A stretch of 54,258 bases of DNA from Azorhizobium oxalatiphilum (GCF_014635325.1 NZ_BMCT01000015.1:1-54258), one strand, 5' to 3'. Numbered from the stretch's first letter, positions 27,701-37,306 are shown. The notes: generated by a model not told the origin, from the sequence alone. Numbers and translations are program-made.

Positions 27701-30559
27701 CGCCTGTTCAATTATGGCGGAACGCTGACCGACAACGGCCTCACGATCGGCACCACAACCGGGGCCGCGGCGGCCGATCTCTTGATCCAGACGCAGGTTC
27801 CAGGCGCAGTCAACCTCATCAACGGCGCGGGCGCGGCTCTCGTCTTCTGGGACGGCGGGGATGCAAGCGGCCATTTCAACGACGTCGTCGATGGTGGCTC
27901 GGGCCGTTGGAGCGTCGGCGGCGAGAACTGGACCGATGCGGGGGGCGCACTGAACGGCCCAATGTTGCCAGCGCCGGGATATGCGGTGTTCCAGGGCACA
28001 AGTGGCACCGTGACGGTCGACACCGGTGCAGGCGCTGTTAGCACCACCGGTATGCAGTTCGCTGTGGATGGCTATACGCTGGCCGGCGACGCGCTGACCC
28101 TGGTGGGTGACCGGGCGATCCTTCGCGTTGGCGACGGTACGGCGGCCGGGGCGGGATATCAGGCGACCATCTCGGCATCGCTCATCGGCACGTCGGGGGT
28201 GGAGAAGACTGACTACGGCACGCTCATCCTCACTGGCGCCAACACCTATACGGGCGGCACCACCATCTCCGGCGGCACCCTGCAACTCGGCGACGGCCTC
28301 ACCAACGGCTCGATCCTGGGCGATGTGGTGAACAACGGCACGCTGGCGTTCGACCTAGCCGGTGATACCAGCTTCGCCGGCACCATCTCCGGCGCCGGCG
28401 CCCTGACCCTTCAGGGCTGGGGCACGCTGAGCCTCACCGGCGCCAACAGCTATGCGGGCGGAACCGCCGTCAATAACGGCACGCTCCAGATCGCGCAGGC
28501 CGAGGCGCTCGGCGCCGGCGGCCTGACCCTCAGCGACAACGCCACCCTGCGGGCGAGCGGCACCTTCACCTATGGCGGGGCCGTGACGCTGGTCACACGG
28601 GAGCGGTTCACGCGGGCGGAAGGCCCGGTGAGCGCCACGGTGGAGGTTGATCCCTCACAGACGCTGACGCTCTCCGGCGTCATCTCCGGCGAGGGCGCGC
28701 TGACCAAGACCGGCGAGGGCCTGCTGATCCTCACCGGCAACAACACCTACACCGGCCTCACCACCATCGACGCCGGTACGCTCCAGATCGGCAATGGCGG
28801 CACCAAGGGCAGCATCGTCGGCGACGTGGTGAACAACGCCACGCTGGTGTTCAACCGCTCCGACACCTACACCTTCACCGGCGCCATCACCGGCGACGGC
28901 GCGGTGACCTTCATGGGCGGCGGCACGGTGCTGTTCTCCTCGCCTTATACGGGCGCGGTGACGGTGGAGCAGTCGGTGGTGACCCTGGTGGAGGGATCGA
29001 GCACCACCTCGCCCTTCACCGTGAACTCAGGTGGCACCATCGGCGGCAGCGCCACCATCGGCGGGCTGACGGTGAATGCCGGCGGCACCGCCGCGCCGGG
29101 CTACTCGCCGGGCACCATCACCGTGACCGGGCCGGTGACGTTCAATTCCGGCTCCGTCTATCTGGTGGACGTCACCCCGACCGGTGCGCACGATCTCATT
29201 ATCGCCAGTGGGGCGGTCACGCTGTCGTCCGGCGCCAGCGTCGCGGTCAATCCGACGGCGGGCCGGTATGCGGCGAGCAGTACCGTCACGATCCTGACCA
29301 CCAGCAGCACGCTCACCGGCACCTTCGGCAGCGTATCCTCCAACTATGCCTTCCTGTCGCCGGAGCTCAGCTATGATGCGCAGAACGTCTATCTGACCCT
29401 GGTCTATTCGGGCACCGACTTCTCAACCTATGCCCGCACGCCCAACCAGTACCGGACGGCGGAGGCGGCGCAGGTGCTGGGCGCGGGCAATATCGTGTTC
29501 GACACCATCGTCGGCCTGCCCGAGGCGGATGTGGCGCCGGCCTTCGACAAGCTCTCGGGCGAGATCTATGCCTCGGTGGGTACGGTGATCCAGCAGGAGG
29601 CGGGCTATCTGCGCGAGGCGGTGGGCACGCGCCTGCGGCAGTCGGTGACGGCCTCGGGCACCGGCGCCCTTTCCTATGCTGCCCGGGCGGCCGGGCCGGC
29701 CACCGCGCAGCTGAGCCGGGACCTGACGCCGACGCTCTGGATGCAGGGCTATGGCGGCTGGGGCAATGCCTTCGGCAACGGCAATGCGGCCTCCATCTCC
29801 AGCAGCGTGGGCGGCGTGTTCGGCGGCCTCGACGTGGGCGTGGCGGATGGCGTGCGGGCCGGCCTCGTGGCCGGCTTCAGCCAGACGCATTTCGATGTGG
29901 ATGGGCGCGGCTCGTCCGGCTCCATGGATAATTACGACATCGGCTTCTATGCGGGCGGTCAGTTCGGCGCGCTCGCGCTGCGGGGCGGCGTGTCCTACAC
30001 ATGGCACGACGTCTCGGTGAGCCGCAGCGTGTTGTTCCCCGGCTTCGGCGGCTTCACCAAGGGTGGCGACACGGTGGGCACCACGCAGGTGTTCGGCGAG
30101 GTGGGCTATGGCGTGGACGTGGGCGCCTACGCCTTCGAGCCGTTCGTGGGGCTGGCCTATGTGAACCTCTCCAGCGGCTCGCTGTCGGAGAACGGTCCGA
30201 TGATGTCGGGCGCGGAGCTCAATGTGAGCACCGGCTCAATGGATACGGTCTACTCGACGCTCGGCCTGCGCGTGACGACCTCCATGACGCTGGGCGGGCA
30301 TACGCTGACCCCGAGCGCGAGCATCGGCTGGCAGCATGCCTTCGGTGACACCTCTCCGGTGGCGAACATGGTGTTCCAGAACGGCGCGCTGCCGTTCCAG
30401 GTGTCGGGCGTGCCGGTGGCGGAGGATGCGCTTCTGGTGGGCGCGGGGCTGGCCTACGACCTGTCCGACATCGCGACGTTGCAGGTCAACTACACCGGCC
30501 AGCTGGCGGGCACGGCGGCGCAGAACGCCGTCAGCGCGCAGTTCTCGCTGAAGTTCTGA
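24707..30559 (+). CDS. Giant autotransporter 1 (about 1950 aa)
   Basis: A type Va secreted protein. The ATG at 24707 (MSRTTRHSS) is chosen over an upstream in-frame ATG at 24632 because AGGGGAG lies four bases before it and an extended signal peptide follows, ending near APSMAQ. The passenger has many short beta-helix repeats (NSGTI/NAGTM style) and, at about 1165-1400, autotransporter-associated beta-strand repeats (LTGANTYTGGTT, LTGNNTYTGLTT). The C-terminal beta-barrel covers about 1675-1950, starting at LWMQGYGGWGNAFG and ending in FSLKF with the terminal aromatic residue used for outer-membrane assembly. The passenger DNA at about 25.8-26.7 kb is clearly richer in A+T than the barrel region at 28.2-30.5 kb, suggesting domain exchange. 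Function is probably adhesion or surface interaction; the ligand is unknown. Confidence 0.92.
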   Translation: MSRTTRHSSAIRFSETRSHARPCYWALRWLMSSTALVGVALGAAPSMAQTVAGASAALPAPGESITLTGADIDPDAAVFAGSGAPAGTFIFNGTSSLRGDIYVNGASVRAVTEGGFGSGTIHMIDPTAVYGITGIYSNDIDLAAIDTRNDPATLRAEAGVTATLTGSITESLAGQNLVFEGVDGSGFVLTNGANLWTGITTIRSGTLTGTTASIGGSTLNLDDGSLVLDQAASGTFAQNISGTGNVTVRGLAAGQMLTFSGTSDIEGRIEVTDASHIAISGAFSSSVTTGILLSGAGSSLDVMAGGSIGTTVLGTADHQTITNFGTITARDNQSAVTTTGSDAVIVNGAGGTIIGGGKEAGTGVSLTGGGSITNSGTISAQGYIAIYLNGESAVLTNNSGGIIGGENSPPSVVGDAANITINNAGTMFGVFLRGGGAATITNSGIIDVNATLFGVSVEGVGTLINSGQIFAGQSVQFLGAGSGVVNQKEGEIFSYSPIAITINGSVDNSGYIGSNGDRRNGSIVFNGASGSLINNVDGVIENVINGLSITSFTNEFRLVNYGNIIGAVVMLGDAESPRNITIINTGSIAETENKNDPYILSASANEISFDNSGSITAASIGGVNFDGNLTAINRASGIVSSNFDTVSMSNGSFVNQGTIRSLSSSAVVISGGAFTNSGVVDGGGRAGVEMYQGSLTNQAGGTIIGSETSVDLRSSTSATANLEAGSTTTGDIRARGTGTFHVTIAGTLNGSYLGRDLDEDDGVDVLTVATSAAISGILDGGGNEDSLILVGEGAATLGMVAHFENATLNGTGSWTLGAANDVASWTVNAGTLISGGEIAGSASVVLAAGGTLQLSGDQSVARIRGTGTIALADHSLSLLEGTSVFDGSVNGTGTLVIDGANLVFGGIASHTGSTEVRSGTLSGGGRITGDVFIENGAHLAGTQGTTLSMGALDLSAGAQIDVTLGTPSDAALFDIAGNLTLDGTLNITATLGFGAGVYRLFNYGGTLTDNGLTIGTTTGAAAADLLIQTQVPGAVNLINGAGAALVFWDGGDASGHFNDVVDGGSGRWSVGGENWTDAGGALNGPMLPAPGYAVFQGTSGTVTVDTGAGAVSTTGMQFAVDGYTLAGDALTLVGDRAILRVGDGTAAGAGYQATISASLIGTSGVEKTDYGTLILTGANTYTGGTTISGGTLQLGDGLTNGSILGDVVNNGTLAFDLAGDTSFAGTISGAGALTLQGWGTLSLTGANSYAGGTAVNNGTLQIAQAEALGAGGLTLSDNATLRASGTFTYGGAVTLVTRERFTRAEGPVSATVEVDPSQTLTLSGVISGEGALTKTGEGLLILTGNNTYTGLTTIDAGTLQIGNGGTKGSIVGDVVNNATLVFNRSDTYTFTGAITGDGAVTFMGGGTVLFSSPYTGAVTVEQSVVTLVEGSSTTSPFTVNSGGTIGGSATIGGLTVNAGGTAAPGYSPGTITVTGPVTFNSGSVYLVDVTPTGAHDLIIASGAVTLSSGASVAVNPTAGRYAASSTVTILTTSSTLTGTFGSVSSNYAFLSPELSYDAQNVYLTLVYSGTDFSTYARTPNQYRTAEAAQVLGAGNIVFDTIVGLPEADVAPAFDKLSGEIYASVGTVIQQEAGYLREAVGTRLRQSVTASGTGALSYAARAAGPATAQLSRDLTPTLWMQGYGGWGNAFGNGNAASISSSVGGVFGGLDVGVADGVRAGLVAGFSQTHFDVDGRGSSGSMDNYDIGFYAGGQFGALALRGGVSYTWHDVSVSRSVLFPGFGGFTKGGDTVGTTQVFGEVGYGVDVGAYAFEPFVGLAYVNLSSGSLSENGPMMSGAELNVSTGSMDTVYSTLGLRVTTSMTLGGHTLTPSASIGWQHAFGDTSPVANMVFQNGALPFQVSGVPVAEDALLVGAGLAYDLSDIATLQVNYTGQLAGTAAQNAVSAQFSLKF

Positions 30560-30866
30560 ATGTGGACCTGGCGAAGTCTGACCTGATCAATAACGTTTCT
30601 GGAACACACGCTATGCAGGTGGGGGGTGCCGTGGGACCGTGTGACTCAGTTCCGCAAATATTACCAGCGCATCATTGCGTTGAGCAATTGATCCGCCGTC
30701 GTTCGGACATGCCATATTTTCCGCTTCGGAATGCACTTTTCAGGTGCGTGTGTGGATCTGGCGGCAATCTAAAATTGCATTGCTTCCCCCGGTGAATGAA
30801 ACGGGGAAGCTACTCGCCGTTTATTGATTGCCTTTTCACTTTTCCGCGCACCCGTAGGTTCAGCCC
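30560..30866 (+). promoter_or_regulatory. Leader region of autotransporter 2 with inverted repeats
   Basis: No gene is present. A perfect 8-bp inverted repeat, GCTTCCCC...GGGGAAGC, spans 30782-30810, ending 56 bases before the start codon. A smaller one, ATTGC-GTTGA-GCAAT, is at 30674-30688. No T-run follows the larger hairpin, so it may be a leader structure or operator rather than a terminator. No clear terminator was seen for autotransporter 1. Confidence 0.4.
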
Positions 30867-33800
30867 ATGACATTCTCCTCGCGTATCGCCCGCACGCAGC
30901 GCCGCACTTTTGGCAAAAGCAGACTGTTGAGCGGTGCATCAGCGATCTCCTTGCTGGGTGTGCCCGCGATTGCGAGTGTTGGCGTATCGCTGACAAGCCC
31001 GGCCGTGTCTCAGACGACGCTCACCGGCTCCTATACGTCCACGGTCGAACTCGGCAGCTATCTCTCGGGAAATCCGTTCATCATCACCTCGGCCGCGCAG
31101 ATCGTTGTTGGCGGCGGCGGGAACGGCGTGCACGGCGCTTCCGGGACCGTCTGGACCATCACCAACGAAGGCAGCATCCAGGGCGCCAATGTTGCGATCT
31201 TGCTCGAGGGCGCTGGCACTATTACCCAGTCCGGCACCGTCAACGGCGTCATCGGCATCGAGATGGCGGCGGGCGGCAGCGTGCTTACGACCGCCAGTTC
31301 TGCCATCCGTTCGAGCGATTTCGGCGTCGAGATCCTGGGTGCGGCGGGAACCATCTCCAATGCTGGCTCCATCCTGGGAAAGACCGGTGTCCACCTCGGC
31401 GTCGCGGATAGCAGCGTTAACAATACCGGGGTGATCTCAGGCTATGCCGGTTTCGGCGGCTCGGGCATCGTGCTGGACAATGGCGGTACCATCACCAATA
31501 GCGGTTCCCTCAGCAGGATCTTCGGTGACCGCAATGCCATTCTGGTATCCGCAGGCCGCGGCACCGTCATCAATGAGGGCATGATCTGGGGTACTGGGAC
31601 GGGCAGCACAGTTCGCGCCGTTGCCTTGCTGGGCGGCGGCACGATCAACAATGCCAACACTGGCTTCATCTCCTCGCCGGGCACCGGTGTCGCGATCTAT
31701 GGTGGCACCGGAACGATCTATAACCAGGGCACTATCCAGGGCTCCGCCGACGGCGTTTACCTGGCCGCGGGTGGTACGATCACCAACACCGCTGATGGCG
31801 GGATCAGTGGTTTCACGAGAGGTGCAGTTATCGCCGGCGGGGCAGGAAGCGTCTCCAACGATGGTACCATCACGGCCATCGTCGGCGTGGAGCTGCACCA
31901 GGGCGGCTCGGTGACCAATACCGGCGACATCGGAGGTGGGGTCCAGATCTCTGGCGGCGCCGGCAGCCTCCAGAATTCTGGCGTGATCAGCAGCGCCATC
32001 GGCACCGGCGTCTATCTGGCGGCGACCGGCACAGTTGAGAACCTCGCCGCGGGCGAAATCTCAGGTGCGCAATATGGCGTAAGGCTCTCAGGCGCCGGTA
32101 CCGTGACCAACACTGGCCACATCACCAGCGACTCCACCGCCGTCCAGATGAACGGCGGTGCGCTCTCCAATACGGGAAGCGCTTCCAGCATCGTCGGCGC
32201 CTTCTATGGCGTCCTCAGCAGCGCAAGCCTGTCGATGGTCAACTCCGGCACCATCGCCGCGACCTCCTCGACGGGCTTCGGTGTCAGGTTGTTCCAGGGC
32301 GGAGCGGTCACCAACAACGCGACCGGTGTCATCTCGGGCAGCGTCTACGGTCTGGTCGCATCGGGCGCCGCCGTGACCCTGAACAATTCCGGCACTGTGA
32401 CGAGCGGGAGTGGGGCCGGCGTCTATTTCGTGGACAGCGCCGGCACCTTCAACAACACGGTGACGAACAGCGGAACCATCTCCGGCGGCGGCGGTGCGGC
32501 TGCCGTGAAGTTCGGGGCCGGCAATGACCTGCTCCAGATCTCGCAAGGGGCGGTCTTCAACGGTCTGGTGGATGGCGGGGGAGGCACCAACACGCTGGAA
32601 GTGCTCTCCGGCACTGTCTCTCTGCCGACCTTCTCCAATTTCGGCGTCGTCCAGATCGACGCCGCGGCATCCGCCAGCATTTCGGGAACACACAGCCTCA
32701 TTGCGCTGACAAACAGCGGCAGCCTCATCAACACGGGAACGCTGACCGCAACCACCCTGTCGAATGCTGGCCTGCTGACCAATTCGGGCAGCATCGGCGA
32801 GACGGTGACGCTGACCGCCTCCGGTGCCGTGGTGGACAATCTCGCAGGCGGCATCATCTCCGGCGGAACGGCGGGCGTGAAATCGACCCTCGACGGCGCC
32901 GGTGTGACCATGACAGTGAACAATGCCGGCACCATTGCCGGCAGCACCATCACAGCCAGCGGCGTGGCGCTGGCGAGCGCCGGCACGGTCAACAATTCCA
33001 GCGCGGCGGCGCTGATCACGGGCGCCATCGCCGGCGTCTATATCGGCGGCCTCGGCACCATCCTGAACAGAGGAAGCATCGATGGCCTCGTTCGCTTTGG
33101 CGCGGCACTGGGAACGGGCGGCTCGATCAACAATTCAGGCCGCATCAGTGGCTACGCGGCAGGCGTCGCTGTGCAGGGCGGGGTAGCTCGGATCACCAAT
33201 ACGAGCACGATCGCTGGCACCGGCACGGCGTCGATAGGCGTCCAGTTCCTCGGCACCGCCACCGGCATCGTCGATAATGCAACCACTGCTTCGGTGATTT
33301 CCGGCACGGGGACTGGCATCTCGCTGGATGCTGGCGGCACCATCCTCAATGCCGGAACCATCACCGGCATGGGCTTCGACGGCATCGCGCTGGCGGCGGG
33401 GGGCTCGGTCAACAACAGCGGTCGGATCAGCGGTGCGGCATCAGGCATCTATGTCGGCGGCGGCACCGCCACGGTGACCAATACGGGCCTCATCTCGGCA
33501 ACGGGCGCGAGCGGCGTCGGCGTGCTGTTCGGCGGCACCGGCCAGGGCACCATCGACAATTTCGGCACCATCTCGGGTGCGGGCGGGACGGCGGTGAAAT
33601 TCGCTGGCGGCACCAACCGACTGATCCTTGAGAATGGCAGCGTGCTCTCCGGCATTGCCGACGGCACACTCGGCGTGAACACGCTGGTGGTGACGGGCAG
33701 CGCCATGCTGGACAGCGTGACCGCCATTGGCTTCCAATATGTGGGCTTTATCGACGCCACGCGGGTGGTTGATGCCACGTCCACCATCACCAATCCGGTG

Positions 33801-36083
33801 GTCATATCCGGCACGCTTAGCAATCAGGGCACCCTGAACGGCGCCGTGGGGGTGGACCTTGCCGCCACACTGATCAATGAAGGCGTGGTCAATGCAGACG
33901 CACCATCTGCCAATGATGGCACGATCATCAGCAGCGGCAGCTTCACGAACAACAGCGCGCTGACCAACACCGGTCTGTTCAGCAACGCGGGCAGCGTTCT
34001 GAACAGCGGCACGATTATCGGCTCGGGAATCTTCGCCAACAGCGGCATCTTCACCAACAACGGGTGGCTGGTGGCGGACGGCACAGGGGTCAGCGGCTCG
34101 GGTACCGTCACCAACAACGGCGTCATCATCGGCACCACCGACACAGGCGTGGATCTCGGTGCTGGCGGGACCCTGATCAACAATGCGGGCGGCTTTATCC
34201 AGGGCGGCGAATACGGCGTCCGGGCGGGTGTCGGCGCGGTGGTGGTCAACGCCGGCACAATTCTGGACGATGACGTAGCGGGCATGTCGCTCGCCAGCAA
34301 TGCGGTGGCCGCTAATTCCGGCACCATCGGCGGCACCGTGGGCGTGCTGTTTACCGGCACGGGCGCAAGCCTCACCAACACCGGCACCATCACCGGCACG
34401 GGCGGCATCGCGGTGCAGTTCGGCGCCGGTAGCAACAGCCTGACGTTGGGCACCGGCTCGGTGCTGAACGGTGGCATCGACGGCGGCACCGGAGCTGGCC
34501 AGATCACGCTCGCCGGCACCGGGGCCATCTCCAGCACCATCGCCAATTTCGGCGCTGGCAGCGCGCTCACCATCGCCTCCGGCGCGGTGTGGCAGGCGTC
34601 TGGCACCTGGACGATCGCCAGTGTCACCAATGCCGGCACCTTGCAAGCCGGAACCGCAGCCGGTGGCCTCAGCCTAACCGGAGACTTCACCCAGAGCGCC
34701 GGGGGTACCTTCCTGGTGCTGCTCGATCCCTCCGGCCTCTCCTCACGCCTCAGTGTCACCGGTACGGCGACCATCGAAGGCGGGACGCTGGCGGTGCAGA
34801 AGGTGGCCGGCACCTACGTGCCGGGCACCCGCTATACGGTGCTCAGCGCGACCGGCGGCGTCTCGGGCACCTTCAGCACGATGACGCAGGATCTGCCATT
34901 CATCGAGCTTGCGCTGAGCTATGACGCTACCGACGTCTACCTGACCGCGGGTCGCAATGCGGCCTCCTTCCCCTCGGTGGCGCTGACCTCGAACCAAAGG
35001 GCCACCGCCGCGGCGGTGGAGGCGCTGGGCGCGTCCAATCCGGTTTACGCTGCGGTGGTCTCACAGAGCAGCGCAGCCGGTGCCCGGCGGGCCTTCAATG
35101 CGCTCTCGGGCGAGATCCATGCGACGGTGAACGGCGTCCTCACCGGGGACAGCCGTCTGGTGCGCGGTGCCGTGCTCGACCGCATGCAGGACGGCTGGTC
35201 GTCGGCCTCGGGCGGCGCGGTGACGGCCATCGCAGGCACCGGGAATGTGTTCTGGATGCAGGGCTTCGGCAACTGGGGCACCACCTTCGGCGACGGCAAT
35301 GCCTCCAGCGTTTCGCGCAATACCGACGGCCTGATGGTGGGCTACGACGGGACGGTGGCGGACATCTGGCGCGTTGGCTTCGCCGCCGGCTACAGCCACG
35401 GCACCTTCTCGCAGGACGCGCTGGTCTCGTCGGGTTCCTCCGACAATTACCACGTCGCCATCTATGGCGGGGCAGACTTCGGGCCGCTGGATGCCAAGAT
35501 CGGCGCCGCCTTCACCTGGAGCGACATCTCTACCAGCCGCACCATCGTGTTCCCCGGTTTCGCGCAGCAGGCCCATTCCGACTATTCGGCGCAGACCAGC
35601 CAGGTCTTCGGTGAGCTGGGCTACAGGGTCATGTTACCCGGCATGCCGGGTCAGGCGGGAGGCTCGGTGCTGGAGCCGTTCGTTGGCCTTGCCCATGTGA
35701 ACGTAAGCAGCAATTCCTTCCAGGAGAATGGCGGCAGCGCCGCACTTTCGGGCACCGGACTGGATCAGGGGGTGACCTATTCGACCCTGGGGCTGCATGC
35801 CTCTAGCAACCTTTCGCTGTTCGCGTTGCCGGTGACAGTGAAGGGAACGCTGGGGTGGGTGCATGCGTTTGGCGATCTCGATCCGCAGTCACGGGTGGCG
35901 TTCACTGGCGGCACGCCCTTCACCGTTTCAGGGGCTCCCATCGCCGCTGACGCTGCCCTGCTGGAGGCAGGCTTCGACGTCCTGGTAGCGCCCAACACCA
36001 CGCTCGGCCTCTATTACAATGGCCAGCTCGCCACTTCGGCCTCCGACAACATGGTCAAAGGTGCTTTCTCTATGAAGTTCTGA
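30867..36083 (+). CDS. Giant autotransporter 2 (1738 aa)
   Basis: A second type Va autotransporter, paralogous in its barrel to the one upstream. The signal peptide is basic and long (MTFSSRIARTQRRTFGKSR then a hydrophobic core, cleavage near SPAVSQ). The passenger is built from dozens of imperfect repeats of the form 'GTITNSGTISG..' expected to fold into a beta-helix. The barrel starts near 1461 (FWMQGFGNWGTTFGDGN) and ends FSMKF. The two barrels share the series WMQG-GNWG, DNYH/DNYD, SRT/SRS-VFPGF, EPFVGLAHVN, YSTLGL and HAFGD. The passenger lacks the LTGANTYTGG-type repeats seen in autotransporter 1, so the two probably bind different targets. A terminator hairpin follows directly. Confidence 0.92.
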   Translation: MTFSSRIARTQRRTFGKSRLLSGASAISLLGVPAIASVGVSLTSPAVSQTTLTGSYTSTVELGSYLSGNPFIITSAAQIVVGGGGNGVHGASGTVWTITNEGSIQGANVAILLEGAGTITQSGTVNGVIGIEMAAGGSVLTTASSAIRSSDFGVEILGAAGTISNAGSILGKTGVHLGVADSSVNNTGVISGYAGFGGSGIVLDNGGTITNSGSLSRIFGDRNAILVSAGRGTVINEGMIWGTGTGSTVRAVALLGGGTINNANTGFISSPGTGVAIYGGTGTIYNQGTIQGSADGVYLAAGGTITNTADGGISGFTRGAVIAGGAGSVSNDGTITAIVGVELHQGGSVTNTGDIGGGVQISGGAGSLQNSGVISSAIGTGVYLAATGTVENLAAGEISGAQYGVRLSGAGTVTNTGHITSDSTAVQMNGGALSNTGSASSIVGAFYGVLSSASLSMVNSGTIAATSSTGFGVRLFQGGAVTNNATGVISGSVYGLVASGAAVTLNNSGTVTSGSGAGVYFVDSAGTFNNTVTNSGTISGGGGAAAVKFGAGNDLLQISQGAVFNGLVDGGGGTNTLEVLSGTVSLPTFSNFGVVQIDAAASASISGTHSLIALTNSGSLINTGTLTATTLSNAGLLTNSGSIGETVTLTASGAVVDNLAGGIISGGTAGVKSTLDGAGVTMTVNNAGTIAGSTITASGVALASAGTVNNSSAAALITGAIAGVYIGGLGTILNRGSIDGLVRFGAALGTGGSINNSGRISGYAAGVAVQGGVARITNTSTIAGTGTASIGVQFLGTATGIVDNATTASVISGTGTGISLDAGGTILNAGTITGMGFDGIALAAGGSVNNSGRISGAASGIYVGGGTATVTNTGLISATGASGVGVLFGGTGQGTIDNFGTISGAGGTAVKFAGGTNRLILENGSVLSGIADGTLGVNTLVVTGSAMLDSVTAIGFQYVGFIDATRVVDATSTITNPVVISGTLSNQGTLNGAVGVDLAATLINEGVVNADAPSANDGTIISSGSFTNNSALTNTGLFSNAGSVLNSGTIIGSGIFANSGIFTNNGWLVADGTGVSGSGTVTNNGVIIGTTDTGVDLGAGGTLINNAGGFIQGGEYGVRAGVGAVVVNAGTILDDDVAGMSLASNAVAANSGTIGGTVGVLFTGTGASLTNTGTITGTGGIAVQFGAGSNSLTLGTGSVLNGGIDGGTGAGQITLAGTGAISSTIANFGAGSALTIASGAVWQASGTWTIASVTNAGTLQAGTAAGGLSLTGDFTQSAGGTFLVLLDPSGLSSRLSVTGTATIEGGTLAVQKVAGTYVPGTRYTVLSATGGVSGTFSTMTQDLPFIELALSYDATDVYLTAGRNAASFPSVALTSNQRATAAAVEALGASNPVYAAVVSQSSAAGARRAFNALSGEIHATVNGVLTGDSRLVRGAVLDRMQDGWSSASGGAVTAIAGTGNVFWMQGFGNWGTTFGDGNASSVSRNTDGLMVGYDGTVADIWRVGFAAGYSHGTFSQDALVSSGSSDNYHVAIYGGADFGPLDAKIGAAFTWSDISTSRTIVFPGFAQQAHSDYSAQTSQVFGELGYRVMLPGMPGQAGGSVLEPFVGLAHVNVSSNSFQENGGSAALSGTGLDQGVTYSTLGLHASSNLSLFALPVTVKGTLGWVHAFGDLDPQSRVAFTGGTPFTVSGAPIAADAALLEAGFDVLVAPNTTLGLYYNGQLATSASDNMVKGAFSMKF

Positions 36084-36088
36084 TCGCA

Positions 36089-36112
36089 GGGCTGTCGTCT
36101 ACAGCCCGCTTT
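36089..36112 (+). terminator. Intrinsic terminator after autotransporter 2
   Basis: Seven-pair stem GGGCTGT-CGTCT-ACAGCCC followed by GCTTT, six bases after the stop codon. The T-run is short, so termination may be incomplete. Confidence 0.6.
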
Positions 36113-36538
36113 AGGCGAGTAAGGCTGTCGGGTGTCTCAAGCTTAGGCATCACTCCGCACTTCAGTGAGGAGACCGCCCACTTCCTCGCCATGGTCCAGC
36201 TCGCTTCAATGCGACTTTGGCTGCGCGTTTATGAGTCTACGGCCTAATCGGATTTGATCCATAACGGCTGGGCACGCGGGCCGGCGTCGGAAAGCCTCCA
36301 GGGGAGGAAACCGGGGTCCGAAGTGCGCGACGGTTGAGGTCCTCGCGGCGCTATGGGGATTTGAGGCCGGTGACCTGAGACCCCTTACCCCAGGCCGCCT
36401 GAGGCCCGTGCCTTTCAACGTCAACTCTCACTCAACGGCGCAATAGACCTATCTCAGGCCAACTGACGAGTACGCAAAGCACCACGCGACGATCCTAAGT
36501 TTCACAGAACGGGGAGGTGGCGGAATGCAGCTCACCCT
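36113..36538. other. Intergenic region between convergent units
   Basis: No gene is supported. It lies between the rightward autotransporters and the 3' end of the leftward TPP-riboswitch operon. At 36388-36404 it holds CCCCAGGCCGCCTGAGG, a 17-base sequence present in exact inverted orientation at 43932-43948, on the other side of that operon. Confidence 0.4.
36388..36404 (+). repeat. 17-bp inverted repeat, copy A
   Basis: CCCCAGGCCGCCTGAGG here is the exact reverse complement of 43932-43948. The unit is itself an imperfect palindrome (CCYCAGG-N3-CCTGRGG). The two copies bracket the TPP-riboswitch operon and the orphan gene. It could be an end of a mobile cassette or a dispersed palindromic repeat. 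Confidence 0.5.
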
Positions 36539-37306
36539 TCAAGCCATCACTAGGCCGCCATCCACGTGCAGCGTCTGGCCAGTGATGAAGCCGCTCCATT
36601 CGCTGGCGAGGAAAAGCACCGGCCCGGCTACGTCCGTGGGGGTTGCGATGCGACGCAGGGGAGTGGCGGCAATCAGCGTCTCGCGCACCTCCTCCTTGGT
36701 CGCCGCGCTGGCATCGGTGGGACAGACGAGCCCCGGTGCAACGCAGTTCACGCGGATGCCCAGCGGCCCGAGTTCGGCGGCGAGATTCCGGCTGAAACCG
36801 ACCAGGGCGGCCTTTGCCGTAGTGTAGTCATGATAGGGGATGCTCGGCCGCGTGACGAGATCGCTGGCGATGTTAATGATGCTGGCGCCGCCGCGTCGTT
36901 CGAGCAAAGGCAGCATGGCCAGGCTGACCGTGTAGGTAGCCTTCACGGCGCCCTCGAACTGCCGGCCATAGGCCTCCCACGGCGTTTCCCAGAAGCGGGC
37001 GCGCTGGTCGGGATCGAAGCGGTAGGGGGCGAAGGCGTTGTTGACGACCACGTCGAGCCGTCCGGCCTCCTGCCCGATCTGCTCCGCCATCGCGGCCACC
37101 GCCTCGGGAGATGTGACGTCGGCCGCGATGGCGAGCGCCTCACCGCCAAGCTGGCGGCACTCCGCGACGACAGCCTCCGCCGCTTGCGCATTCTCGCGGT
37201 AATTGACGATGACAAGCCCGCCCTCCGCCGCGAACGCCTGCGCGATGGCGGCTCCGATGCCGCGGCTGGCGCCAGTGACGAGGATGACGCGATCGCGGAA
37301 CTTCAT
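36539..37306 (-). CDS. SDR-family oxidoreductase (FabG-like), last gene of the TPP-riboswitch operon
   Basis: A 255-residue classical short-chain dehydrogenase. The NAD(P) loop is TGASRGIG (11-18), NNAF is at about 89-92, and the catalytic residues are S148 (NIASD), Y161 and K165 (YTTAK). It ends in the classical GQTLHVDGG motif. Its ATG overlaps the stop of the binding-protein gene (ATGA), so it is translationally coupled to the operon. Family members reduce ketones or aldehydes or oxidise alcohols. Next to a LuxE/LuxC-type pair that would yield an aldehyde, it is well placed to reduce that aldehyde to an alcohol. This step assignment is inference. Confidence 0.9.
   Translation of the reverse strand: MKFRDRVILVTGASRGIGAAIAQAFAAEGGLVIVNYRENAQAAEAVVAECRQLGGEALAIAADVTSPEAVAAMAEQIGQEAGRLDVVVNNAFAPYRFDPDQRARFWETPWEAYGRQFEGAVKATYTVSLAMLPLLERRGGASIINIASDLVTRPSIPYHDYTTAKAALVGFSRNLAAELGPLGIRVNCVAPGLVCPTDASAATKEEVRETLIAATPLRRIATPTDVAGPVLFLASEWSGFITGQTLHVDGGLVMA

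Noticed and set aside
30867-34700. Repeated short motifs as a possible CRISPR or tandem DNA repeat array
   Set aside because: The repetition is at protein level (beta-helix units such as TITNSGTI) inside one continuous reading frame, with variable unit length.
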